A stretch of DNA of 64,000 nt, taken from assembly GCA_947247005.1 (NCBI GenBank), contig OX365944.1, positions 4,228,501 to 4,292,500 of the forward strand, in the 5' to 3' direction. Position numbers and translations under genes: made by a program. Positions 45,401-55,532 of this stretch are shown here, piece after piece; the first letter of the stretch is position 1, and each line of letters starts with the position of its first letter. This stretch comes from Spisula solida. Its lineage: Eukaryota; Mollusca; Bivalvia; Venerida; Mactridae. The notes below the pieces were generated by a model. The model was not told where the DNA came from. It made no database searches and was given only the letters and a program-made list of their open reading frames with translations.

Positions 45401-48236
45401 CTGTATATTGTCATCATGATGGACATGGATGGTATTTTGTCTCTATTATCATAGTCTTAGAATGCCCACAATTTAACCATTAACTTGCACTTTCAAAAAA
45501 ACAATTTCATATGCGGAAGGGGGTATTATCGGATATGCCTAAATTTTGTACTTTTCATTTACAGGAAACCAGAAATATCATACAGCTCATCAACCTGTAA
45601 ACCCTCCCATGTCATTCAAACATCTGCCTGGTATTAGTAGGAAGGATATGTCACTATGTTCTCAACTGTCTGCAAGCAAGACAGGTTCCGGGACATCTAA
45701 ACCATCTGATGTTTGTATAGGTCATAGTTCCGGAGTTAAACCAGTCACCTTGCCTACTGTAGACCAAGCAACTGTTGGTGATGTGATTCATCTACCTAAT
45801 GGTACACAAGTCTTGGGATATGACACAGAGCTGAATCCGCATAATGTTGGACAGGAAATCTCCTCATGTGCTAACATTCTGTCTAGCTCTAGTGCAGTAC
45901 AAACAATAACATCAGCTGGATCTGTGTCGGTGAAAATGTCTCCAAAGTCGGTGTTTTCAGAGCATATACCGAGCTCAAAACATTTGGCCCCAATTGATAC
46001 TTCATTTCTTGGTGTCAAATTACTCTCAGACACAAATTTACTGCATGGGCATAAAGATCCATATACCAGACTGATCTCTGACATACATCTGCCAATACAA
46101 ACAGGAAGTGATGTTAGAGAGCCAGTCACTATGGTGAATAAATCGAAGGAGCAGGTATCGAAAACAACTAAACGCAAACAAAAAAGGAGAGGGGAGTCTA
46201 ATTTATCTGTTCATACTGATATCTTGGGAACGGAATTCATTGCTAAGAAGGCTAAAGTTTATGAATCTTTATTGTCCAAGGATTCTGTTGTAACAATTGT
46301 ACCCACGACATCTTCGAACAATATGCCTACAGCTCACCATGGCAACGGTTCAGTGTCTGTTCTCGGAGAAACTGGAAAAAATTCTGTGGTTAATGATGCT
46401 AGTGTAGGAAATATTTCATTACTAAATATGCAGCCAGTCTTACTGTTAAATGAAGCAAACATTGGTGATATTACTCCACAGAATGTATTTATAGAATCTG
46501 CTGTGCATGGTCAACCAATCAAAAAGTCTGTAACAGATAATGCTAAGTCGTCAACAGTGGAGGTGACTGGTATGACGTCTCTGATTGGTGCAAACAAATG
46601 CACTGTCGACTCAAAGGAAAAGGATAAAACAAAAAAGACTTTGTCAAGCAAAATTGACGAAATCACTCAAAGAATCACAAAAGATGATACAATTAAACAA
46701 CATACTGTTCATACAAAGATTTCAGAGTTTTTGTCCATCTCGTCTGGTTCCCCAGTTTATAGTAACAGTAGTGCACTACAAAGTGGTGTAAGTGGCAGTC
46801 TAGGATTGAATGCTATTGGTGAAGGGAACCAGTCAGTCGATGCAGGACCTGTGAGTAATGTAAATAGTCCTGACATCAGTGTCAATTCTAGCATGGAACA
46901 TTTACAGGACTCAGAAGGAAAATGCAAAGGTATGTTTGATGCTTTTAATACAGGGTTCCTACTGAGGCATAATGCTCAATCCGGAGAACAAGAAGCAAGT
47001 TTGTATTGGGTGTTATCAGCACACATCCCTACATGAAAACCCATTATCCTACACCAATTTAGAAAACACTGTTTCAAACAGTGTCCTAGGTATTACAAAT
47101 GCTGATTATATCAATACAATGGAATAAATCTGTTAAATAAAAGCATATGAAATTCGAAATGACCATATAGCTTGGCCAACACGTAGAAGTTTTTCATCAA
47201 ATAACTTATTTTCTGCAGGATAATTGATTCTTTCAGGATTTCAGGATCTGTAGGACCCCTGTTTAGTAAAGCTGATAGGCATCACCGCATGAAAAACTTA
47301 TCTACACCTTGTACCTAGTATAATTTTACTAAGGCATTTGGGTAATAATCGAAATACCAGTTTTAAAATTACACATAAAAATAATTTAAACAAATTTATC
47401 CATACAAATGTACCTACCTATAAAATACCTTAATTATGAAAGTGACCAGAATGGTCAATTGGAACCATTTGAATTGACAATATGTTTGTTTGTTAATAGA
47501 TTACACTCGTTTGATTCTATATTCAGATGGTTCTCGAGCATCTCACAGAAAGCCGAAGCTTCCACGATTTAATATTGGAGTAGCTAGCGATGATGAGGAT
47601 AACGGTGATAGCTCACAATGTTCAAGTCCGCAAACACCTGCCATGTTAAATACCATGGTAACCACTCCATCGTCAGTCAGTATCAGCCATGACGATGCGC
47701 AGGATATCATAAACATACAAGTCAGCAACGAGGATTCGGAGACCTCGTTTCCTCACCTTAACCTTGAAGAGCTAGCAGACGGCCTTTTGTTGACCGATAT
47801 ACCAATTGTTAGTTATTACAACAATGTAGACGAATCCAGTAAGTCGTTGATAGAGTCTGTGTTCAACTTGAAACCTGGCCGAGATCCGAGCACGAAAAAA
47901 CCTTTAAATTCTCAGTCTGTGATTGTTTGTGGTTCCAAGCAGGAAAAGGATTGGGTCAAATGTCCTCTGTGTCCGGATAAGTTCCTTACTGTGGAAGCTC
48001 TCCAGTTTCATATAAAAAATGTTAACCATGCAGTTAAAAAATATCAGTGCGATTTGTGTGGACGAAAGTTTGGACAACTACGAGACATGGAGCGGCATCG
48101 ACGTATACACACCGGAGAAAGACCGTTTACCTGTGATATTTGTCACAAGTCGTTCTCACGTAAAGATAATCTAAAATCTCATAGAAAGAAACATTCAATG
48201 AACATAGAATTAAACCAACAATCATTGTTACAGTAA
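42265..48236 (+). CDS. C2H2 zinc-finger protein (four exons seen; 5' end uncertain)
   Basis: Exons 42265-42477, 43024-43180, 45565-46929 and 47527-48236 join in one frame (2445 nt, 814 aa plus stop). The last exon encodes three C2H2 fingers near the C-terminus: about residues 722-746 (C-x2-C-x12-H-x5-H, spacing slightly long), 751-773 and 779-801. Fingers 2 and 3 are joined by the canonical TGERP linker, which favours DNA binding. The 1365-nt exon is Ser/Thr/Val-rich and probably disordered, with a basic patch (KTTKRKQKRR) that may be a nuclear localisation signal; an acidic SDDEDNGDSS stretch opens the last exon. No BTB, KRAB or other N-terminal domain is visible, so I cannot name the subfamily. 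The product is probably a transcription regulator (inference). More 5' exons may exist; an in-frame ATG at 42358 is an alternative start. Confidence 0.8.
43024..43180 (+). CDS. Zinc-finger gene exon
   Basis: 157 nt, acceptor TATTTTAG, donor GTAAGTCAC, open only in the phase that joins both neighbours. It contains no ATG in frame, so coding sequence must exist upstream unless translation starts at 45612 in the next exon. Confidence 0.7.
43304..43718 (+). mobile_element. Modular dispersed repeat, family F (two modules)
   Basis: Inverted ends AGTCCCCTACCGGTTTTTGA and AGTCCCCTACCGGTTTTAAG. The interior has TCAGTCTGTCCGTCC and two modules starting GATCCTGMC 159 bp apart (43391 and 43550). The end AAACTGGTAGGGGACTAATAA at 59993-60015 belongs to the same terminus type. 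In an intron of the zinc-finger gene. Confidence 0.65.
43778..43998. mobile_element. Short inverted-repeat element with TACTGTAAA ends
   Basis: ATACTGTAAAGAAGAAATTA at the left and GTAAAGTGGTTTACTGTAGG at the right give inverted TACTGTAAA-type ends. Short ends make this weak. Confidence 0.35.
44381..45403. mobile_element. Long-TIR mariner-type element, 1023 bp, in a zinc-finger intron
   Basis: Ends CAGGATGTCCCAAAAAACGG and (inverted) CAGGGTGTCCCAAAAAAACG, flanked by TA (44379-44380, 45404-45405). The inverted repeats extend about 165 bp (44381-44545 and 45239-45403) with roughly 90 per cent identity by eye. The interior has no recognisable transposase; an 80-codon frame (45004-45246) is not convincing. 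The termini resemble those at 20424-21457. Confidence 0.8.
45565..46929 (+). CDS. Zinc-finger gene, long Ser/Thr-rich exon
   Basis: 1365 nt open, acceptor TTTACAG, donor GTATGT, phase 1 in and out. Low-complexity Ser/Thr/Val/Asn composition and a basic patch near 46155-46190. Confidence 0.85.
47527..48236 (+). CDS. Zinc-finger gene, terminal exon with three C2H2 fingers
   Basis: 710 nt from acceptor TATATTCAG to TAA at 48234-48236. Fingers begin at CPLC, CDLC and CDIC. Finger 1 is preceded by WVK and lacks a TGEKP-type linker to finger 2. Confidence 0.9.
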
Positions 48237-48314
48237 TGTTTCATAAATCCTGTCTGATTATACTCATAGGGCAATATGATAGACCCCCCCCCCCCTTTCT
48301 GATATACATTTGTA

Positions 48315-48545
48315 CGAGGGGTGATCAACAAATACGCTGAAAAGTTCTGTAATATCTTTATTTATCATTGTTAGTCGTTGAAACTTTCTAAACATGGAGA
48401 TACATTAATTTTAAATTGATTCACGGCTGATCCCCAATATTAACCAGAGTTAGAAGGAATGCGGTTTCCTTTGGCAACATCACTCGATGTCATGCGGCCC
48501 AAATATTTCAGAGCATTTTTTCGCGTGTTTACTGATCACCCCTCG
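48315..48545. mobile_element. TA-flanked mariner-like MITE in the zinc-finger 3' UTR, 231 bp
   Basis: CGAGGGGTGATCA at the left and TGATCACCCCTCG at the right are perfect 13-bp inverted repeats, flanked by TA. It lies between the zinc-finger stop codon (48236) and the first AATAAA (48791), so it is probably transcribed in the 3' UTR. Confidence 0.8.
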
Positions 48546-48790
48546 TACTAGTTTTTTATTATGCTCATACCCCCAACCACATCATTGATGAGGGGTATAA
48601 TGTACATGTTAGGTTGTGGGGTAGACAAAATTGTTTCTGATCTATAAGTGAGGGATGAGGGGGAAATTTTGTTACGTCGCTTTTTGATTTTACTCCACTG
48701 TGCTATGAAGTAACTTGTTTACATTTTGTAGCATACAGCCTGTATACACACAATAATGAAGAATGGATATGTACCTGTGTTTTATCATAG

Positions 48791-48796
48791 AATAAA
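48791..48796 (+). terminator. Candidate polyadenylation signal of the zinc-finger gene
   Basis: AATAAA in context CATAGAATAAAGCACAG, 555 nt after the stop codon. Confidence 0.4.
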
Positions 48797-49156
48797 GCAC
48801 AGTCTGAGTCACAAGTTAAGGTGCTTAGTAATTAATTTAATGTACGCATCCGAACAAGTTACTGTGCTTTATTAAATATAAACCACAGGTGTCTATGCAT
48901 TATTTCGATTCTAACATAGCCATTATTCAGCATTTGACAATATATCAATACATATAACCGCTGCACTATTTTCTTCCTCAGAACACTATAAGTTTTTGGC
49001 TGTAGCTTTGTTTTATCCAGAAACATGTGCATCTCGTTTTCTTTTATGTTAATATAGGCGAAACAACTGTTTGTATTAGAATAAGCAATATAAAATCAGG
49101 ATAATTCTTCTGTTTTGGCTTATATTAAACATTTTGAAATGCTTACAGCTTGTATA

Positions 49157-49740
49157 TGCTTATTATCCCCCGCTGAAGGCAAAGGGATAAAAGTAATAGT
49201 ATGCGTCCGTCCGTCCTTCCTTCCGTCAAATGTTTTGTCCAGAGCATAACTTGAAAACTATTTAAGATATTGATTTGAAACTTGATATATGAATAGATGG
49301 CAACTAGGAAAAGTGCAGTGAAGAAGAACCGTAACTCTATATGGCTAAGTTTTGAAATTATCTCCCCCTGTTTAATTTTATAATAGTTTTTTGTCCAGAG
49401 CATAACTTTAAAACTATTTGACGTATTGACTTGAAACTTGATATATGAATAGATGGCAACTAGGAGAAGAAGTGCAGTGACTAAGAACCATAACCCTACA
49501 TAGCCCAGTTTTGAAATGATCTAACCTTGTTAAAGTTTTTTGTCCAGAGCAAACTCTAAAACTATTTAAGGTATTGACTTTAAACTTGATATGTGATTAG
49601 ATGGTAACTTTAAGAAGTGCAGTGACCAAGAACCATAACTCTATATGACCCAGTTTTGAAATTATCTCCCTTCGAATAAAAACCTGTTAGTATCAATCAT
49701 TTACGGCGGGTGATGGCCATGTGAATGTGGCTCTTGTATA
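49157..49740 (+). mobile_element. Modular dispersed repeat, family C (three modules)
   Basis: Begins TTATCCCCCGCTGAAGGCAA with CGTCCGTCCGTCC, then modules starting TTTTGTCCAGAGCA at 49233, 49389 and 49538 (spacing 156 and 149 bp), and ends GGCGGGTGATGGCCATGTGA. The same end occurs inverted at 58493-58545. Confidence 0.7.
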
Positions 49741-52160
49741 TTATTGTAAAATCATATTTTTTGTGGCAAAATTTGCAAATTTGTTATTCTGAAGTAGTTC
49801 CCAAGGTTGAATTTTAAACTTCAGTAAAAAACTTCTTTTTGCATTTGAGTGCTGTTTTTAAGATTTTTTTTCATGAGTATAATTGTTTGCAAATTTAGCA
49901 AAACCTAAATAACACCCTCGGAATTGTTTTTATTTTACAGTTACTGTATTATTAGAAAGATACAATTCATTTACAACTTGTTGACTTTAGTATGGTTATA
50001 TTGTTAGAGGCGTCATGTGAGGATTCAGCAGTAACCCCATCAGTGCAGTTAAATGCATGTTTGTAATTTATTCTATACTATAGAGACTAGTATGTGTCTG
50101 TAGGGGTTCAATTAGGGGCTGAATTTCAAAAGGGTACGTATTCTTGATAAAATTATATTTAGGAAGAAACGTTATGCAAGCAGAGGACACTAACTTGCAA
50201 AATGCCTAGAATGGCAAAGGTAGATTATTTGTATTTCATTTTGGTGACATAACTGTGGACCATCATGGTTGTGAAGTGCTTGGAATTAAAAATTACTTGT
50301 ATACTAAAATATAGTACTTGTAATGAAAATTTTACCCTTTAGCGAGAATCCTGAGTGTGAAAGTGCGTTTTGTTGGAAATTTCATGGATCAAAGTGTGAT
50401 TTCAAGGGTTAAATGTAACCAGTAATAATATTAATAATAATAACAAATTTATTTATTGTGGATTACATATATATTACATTGAACCAGTGTGTCTGATTTG
50501 TCAACAATTCCTTACAATGTTGTTAGTTTCAATATTTTAATGAATTAACAGTTGTTATATAAAATTTTGCTGGGTAAAAAAATGTATATAAAATGTTTGA
50601 TACATTTGTATTGGTAGGTAGTTTAGCTCACCGGATTCTTTGTGACAAGGTGAGCTTTTATGATCACTCTTCATCCATTGTCCTTCTCTTCACAATTTCA
50701 GGGTTTCCATGATCAGAGAAAAGTCAGGGAATAAAAAAATCAAGGTCAGGGAAAAGTCAGTGAATTTTGGAATTAGTCAGGGAAAATCTGAAAATTGAGC
50801 AAAAGTCAGGGAATTCTTATTATAGCTGTAAGCTATAAGTGTCAATTCCTAGTGAAGGAAATACCAAAGACATGGAAAAAAATTCTTGCTCGCTGTTTTC
50901 ACTCGGGACATTGCTAAATTTATTAACTTAATATAGCTAATTGTCAGTCCTAAAACTGTTGCCTTACAAATAATTTGTCCCATAAGCAAATATAGCTTCC
51001 TTTTCTCTATTTAGATTGACATATTTTGCCCTAAAGATGCTTTGCTGTCCGATTACTCTAAAAAGTCAGGGAAAACTGCTCTTTTGGCAGTGAAGTCAGG
51101 CAATTTTGTTTTGGAATATTTGTGGGAACCCTCAATTTGTTTGTGTAGTCACTAGATGTTACTAATTATAAAAATGGCACTTGTTGTTCGTCTCAACAAA
51201 ACAATCTAGGTAAAGTTCAATATTAGTCATCTGGGGTTAAAAAAGACAGGTCACTAAGCCTGAACCGCTATGACAGGTGAGCGCCCTATGGTCCTTAGAG
51301 ACCTCTTGTTTATTGCTTATATTATTACATTGTCTTTCATTCTATTTTATAGCTCTATATATTTGTCATATTGGTCCATTGTGTTTCCATTCTTCATCTA
51401 TTGGGTATGCTCAAAGCCTTAAACACAGTTTACTAACTTCTTTCCATGATATTTTGAAATAATTAACACCCAGCGTGTCCAGTTTGTTGATAAAGGTCTG
51501 TATTGTTGTTGTTCGGACTTCAGTGAAATTTAAAAAAACTACATGTACAAATTTAAAGTCTATTTTATGACATGACACAGTCCATTCAAATGACTGTACA
51601 TTTTCCTCTGATCATTGATTTACCAGTCAGTTGTTGCACTCGGCGCCGATACCAGCCTGAACACTTAATTGTCAATTGAACATTTATGAAATAAGTTAAT
51701 GGATTGAAAATGTTGGTTTTCTTTTGGCTTTCTCAGGTCTGAATATATTTGTCCATTTTCATACATTTTATGGTATGTCAATGTAATTGTTCAGGTAAGT
51801 ATCATGTTATTGATGACAGGTATTTGTTAATGATACCTTTGTATATCTATCCTGTATTTTACCTGTTGCCTACAGTAATGCCTCACATAAAGACCACCTC
51901 CAAAAATAAGATCCCTATTTTCAGTTATGCTTTTTATTCAACCTCAAAATTTTAAAAATCGTGTTTGAACCCTCACCCTGTGGTAGGGATTCGAGCCCAC
52001 GACCCCCAACAGCGCCTAGCACTGAAGTGACCGCAACCATACTGACAGCGCTACCGAAACAACTCCAAAAAAGGTTGCTCAAATGACGCTGGTATGGTCG
52101 TTGTCACTACAGTCATGTGGTATAAGGTGGGAAATGTTGGATTATCTATGACTACAAAGT
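49741..52160. other. Repeat-rich non-coding stretch
   Basis: No supported gene. It includes a segment starting TTTAGCTCACCGGATTCTTT (about 50623) related to 6965-7440. A block 50700-51130 repeats GTCAGGGAA several times. Near 51970-52070 there is a tRNA-like SINE head on the minus strand. Confidence 0.45.
51965..52075 (-). mobile_element. tRNA-like SINE head, third family
   Basis: Minus strand: GGTAGCGCTGTCAGTATGG (A-box region), then GTGGGCTCGAATCCCTACCA (B box GGCTCGAATCC, one mismatch). No anticodon-stem evidence for an intact tRNA. Confidence 0.4.
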
Positions 52161-52170
52161 ATACTTAATG

Positions 52171-52388
52171 CCTAGGTCCCACTGAGCAGTTTTTGCCTCG
52201 GCGATGTACTCCCGATTGAAATTAATGAGCTATCAGGACATCGTGAACAGGTTCCTCATGGTCTAGGGGAAGCTTGGGGGGAAGTCATGAGACAATTTGT
52301 GATACCAAAAGGAATCGTGATGAATCAGGTGGTATCGGAAGAAATCGGGAGAACATCGCCGATGTGGAATTCCCCAGTGGGACCTAGG
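52171..52388. mobile_element. CCTAGGTCCCACTG MITE, 218 bp, with perfect 7-bp TSD
   Basis: Perfect 14-bp inverted ends CCTAGGTCCCACTG / CAGTGGGACCTAGG, flanked by CTTAATG at 52164-52170 and 52389-52395. The interior shares words such as CCTCGGCGATGTA with the longer relative at 38811-39410. Non-coding. Confidence 0.9.
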
Positions 52389-52796
52389 CTTAATGTACAA
52401 AATAACTCAATATTTTGATCAACTCTATAATAACACTTATTATCAAGGATGGTGTTATTTTTGAGGTTTTACTAGTTGTATATGTCACTATATACATGTG
52501 TATAATGTCTAGTGGTAGATTACGTCACTTTTTATATAGAATTTTTGTATATTAATTTATCGAATAATAATGAAAATCAAAAATTGTTTTATTTATTTTC
52601 TTCTGAATCTTGCTTGACAAACTACAACAACAACACCTTTCAGGGAACAAAGAACATGAACGTTTGCTTTTGTTGTAAATTGACTGGACAGTGGTAGTGT
52701 GTGGTTATTACGTAATTTTCCCCTGCCAAATTGGCCTACGACCTCACAAGTTAACGGGTAGAGACAAGTATTGTGGCATGACAATTTGCTTCTATG

Positions 52797-52990
52797 TCAT
52801 TTCTGTCTCTCACATATAGTGGGGAAGACGTATGGATTTTGTGCTGGATCTATGGATGGATGTCACAAAGTTTGTCCACACTTCTCTGGCTTAGAATTAG
52901 AAGGTCGTAAGACTCGTGCATGTTTGAAATCTGCATCTCAAGGCGCTTCTTATGAGCCTACTTTCATGAAAATCATGTCATGTTGACCAA
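52797..52990 (+). repeat. Dispersed repeat fragment with a short Cys-containing frame
   Basis: The block CTCACATATAGTGGGGAAGA...GGATTTTGTGCTGGA...ATGGATGGATGTCACAAA matches 29965-30050, so it is repetitive. The frame reading to a TGA at about 52984 has five cysteines but probably arises by chance. Confidence 0.4.
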
Positions 52991-53072
52991 ACTGATGTTT
53001 AAAGAGCTTGTTTTTCCATATGAGTAGTTTTCAGAAAATATTGATACGACCTTCTCATTCTTAGCCCGCGAC

Positions 53073-53228
53073 TTGTTATACCCCCCGCACAACGAGTTGT
53101 TATACCCCCCCGCACAACGAGGTGTTATACCCCCCGCAGAACGAGTTGTTATACCCCCCGCACAACGACTTGTTATACCCCCCCCCGCACAACGACTTGT
53201 TATACCCCCCGCACAACGAGTTGTAAGG
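53073..53228. repeat. About 22-bp minisatellite next to family A element
   Basis: Seven units of GTTATACCCCCCGCACAACG(A)(G/C). The unit is the inverted terminal sequence of the family A repeat (compare 2490-2515), so the array looks like a tandem expansion of that terminus. Confidence 0.85.
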
Positions 53229-53990
53229 GGGGGTATACTGGATTCAGCTTGTCTGTCGGTCTGTTTGCAGACACATTCTTGTGGACGCAACTCCTCCTAC
53301 AGTTTTTGCAGCATTTCCTTCAAACTTTACAAGATGAACAACCTCAACATGTAGATGTGCATAAAGTAAAGAATTTGCGCTGCGACAATTTTTGACAGAA
53401 TTATGGCCCTCAGTACTTTTATGCACTATACAATATATAGTGAACAATTCTTGTGGACGCAACTTCTCCTACAGTTTTTGCAGCATTTCCTTCAAACTTT
53501 AACAGATGAACAACCTCAACATGTAGATGTGCATTAAGGAAAGAATTTGCGATGCGACAATTTATGACAGAATTACGGCCCTTTGTACTTATATGCACTA
53601 TACAATATATAGTGAACAGTTCTTGTGGACACAACTTCTCGTACAGTTTTTGCAGCGTTTCCTTCAAACTTAAACAGATGAACAACCTCAACATGTAGAT
53701 GTGCATAAAGGAAAGAATTTGCGCTGCGCCGATTTTTGACAGAATTATGGCCCTTTGTACTTTTATGCAGTATACAATATAATTTATAGTGTAAATAGTG
53801 AATAGTTCTTGTGGAAGCAACTTTTCTTACAGTTTTTGCAGCATTTTCTTCAACTTTAACAGATGAACAACCTCAACATGTAGATGTGTATAAAGAAAAG
53901 AATTTGCTGCAATGATTTTTGCCACGGGGGGGGGGAGTAGGGTAGGGGGTATATTAGTCTGCCGAATGGCGACAGTTCTAGTTCTCTTTA
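53229..53990 (+). mobile_element. Modular dispersed repeat, family A (four modules)
   Basis: After GGTATACTGGATTCAGCTTG and CTGTCGGTCTGTTTGCAGAC, four modules begin CTTGTGGACGCAACT at 53278, 53450, 53622 and 53808 (172, 172 and 186 bp). Each contains ACAACCTCAACATGTAGATG. It ends GTCTGCCGAATGGCGACAGTTCTAG, matching the other end of the copy at 2268-2515. Confidence 0.85.
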
Positions 53991-53999
53991 ACCATTGGT

Positions 54000-54950
54000 T
54001 GGATTTCAATAATGATTATCTAATGTAGGACGTCTTCAGAAGATACCAGTATATATGTGTAGTAGAGCTTAACCTTACCAGAAGATTGAGAGCTAAACTT
54101 TCTACTTTATGATAAGACTGTTTTAGTACGTACACATACTACTAGGTACATAATCCCCTTGTACTTCTATGAACAATGTGAACTAACAATCAAATTCTGA
54201 TACTGTTAAATAATTATTTTTCGAGAGAGTTGAATTTTCATTGATACCTAATCCCTACGATTAATCAACCTCTGGAATATCGAGCATTGCAATCCACGAA
54301 TTTACGACCCCATGAAAATGCTTTTTTTCTCAAAATCCACGAAATTTAATACCCACGAAAATCTGTGATTTTACAGTAATGTCCCACTGACTGAATTATT
54401 ATATACTCACCTGACCATGTTTAAAATAGACAATTCATATATTATCTTCCTATACTTACCTATATATCTTCTACAGTAACTGTAAACATTTTAATATTTG
54501 CACCAGATTTTGACCAATTTTATAAAGATAGGTCAAAACTGTGGCCTGTAGAATTTTAACAAGGCTTTTCTTTGATTTTGCCTGATTAACTACTCTTGAC
54601 CATATTTGGGAAGAAACTTGAACTAGATTTTATTGAGACATACATTGTGACCAGGTTTCATAAAGTTACAGTCAAGACTTTAATTTGACCTGGTGGCCCA
54701 GATTTTGAGACCTGGTCGCAATGTGCATCTGTGTCAAATCCAGGTCATATTTGCAACAGTATAACCACAACCTTTATATATAGCTTTTTACAGGAGAAAA
54801 TGGGAATAACCAATGTTTCACGATTGACTACCATATGCACTGGTATAAAAACCAGAATCTACAAAACTGGTACTCATTTTTCTTGCACAAATATGCCCAA
54901 TACGCACCAGGGACAACCATTTTGCCATACTCAAGATAAAAATCTAAGCA
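54000..54950. other. Non-coding stretch
   Basis: No supported gene. 54230-54380 holds a CCACGAATTTACGACCCCAT / CCCACGAAAATCTGTGATTT block ending in TTACAGTAA, probably a MITE fragment. 54480-54700 resembles the modules at 6965-7440. Confidence 0.4.
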
Positions 54951-54957
54951 ATAGTTA

Positions 54958-55195
54958 TGCCCCCATCTTTGATGAGGGGTATATTGCTTTGCACATGTTG
55001 GTCGGTTGGTTGGTAGACCAAATGGTTTCCGTTCAATAACTCAAGAACGCTTTGCCCTAGGATCTTCAAACTTTATATGGAGGTAGATGACCCCTATTGA
55101 TTTTGAGGTCAATAGGTCAAAATCACTGTGATCTTTACCAATTCTGACTATTGGGCTGCCATGGGGGCATATGTGGTTTACCAACATCTCTTGTT
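54958..55195 (+). mobile_element. Modular dispersed repeat, family E (one module)
   Basis: ATGCCCCCATCTTTGATGAG to ACCAACATCTCTTGTT, with the same start (GAGGGGTATATTGCTTTG), module and end as the two-module copy at 29113-29510. Confidence 0.65.
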
Positions 55196-55294
55196 CACTG
55201 ATTACCCTTGTTGCAGATGACAGTGTCTGTAGCTTTTTTCCTGATCGACATCATCTCAACTTCATTGAAAAATTTCCAAAATATTTTTGTCAAA

Positions 55295-55300
55295 TTTATT
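55295..55300 (-). terminator. Polyadenylation signal of the ten-cysteine gene
   Basis: AATAAA on the minus strand, 63 nt after the stop codon at 55363. Position is ideal for this gene. Confidence 0.6.
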
Positions 55301-55362
55301 CAATATTTAGTTTTACATAAATGAAGAGGATAAATGTAACAGTATCTATCTATGTCAGATGT

Positions 55363-55532
55363 TTAGGAAATGCTTTTGCACATTTGGGTTCCGTAGTTTC
55401 CAGTTTGAGCGTATGTGGCATCGTCGAATTTAACAAATTGACAGGAGCTTCCATCCTTGCAGCCGCAGTGACCGTTCTGTTTGGCGAACATTGTGCAACT
55501 ATCTCCGTCCATGACGTAACTCTCACACACAC
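55363..55532 (-). CDS. Ten-cysteine protein exon 3 (terminal)
   Basis: 170 nt, acceptor TACAAAAG, phase 1 in, stop TAA at 55363-55365. Encodes the last six cysteines. Confidence 0.85.

Noticed and set aside
52771..52986. Cysteine-containing short frame as a possible secreted peptide
   Set aside because: Its first half matches a dispersed repeat also seen at 29965-30050, and it lacks a signal peptide.
53073..53354. Pro/Ile/Val-rich 93-codon frame
   Set aside because: It is generated by the GTTATACCCCCC minisatellite.
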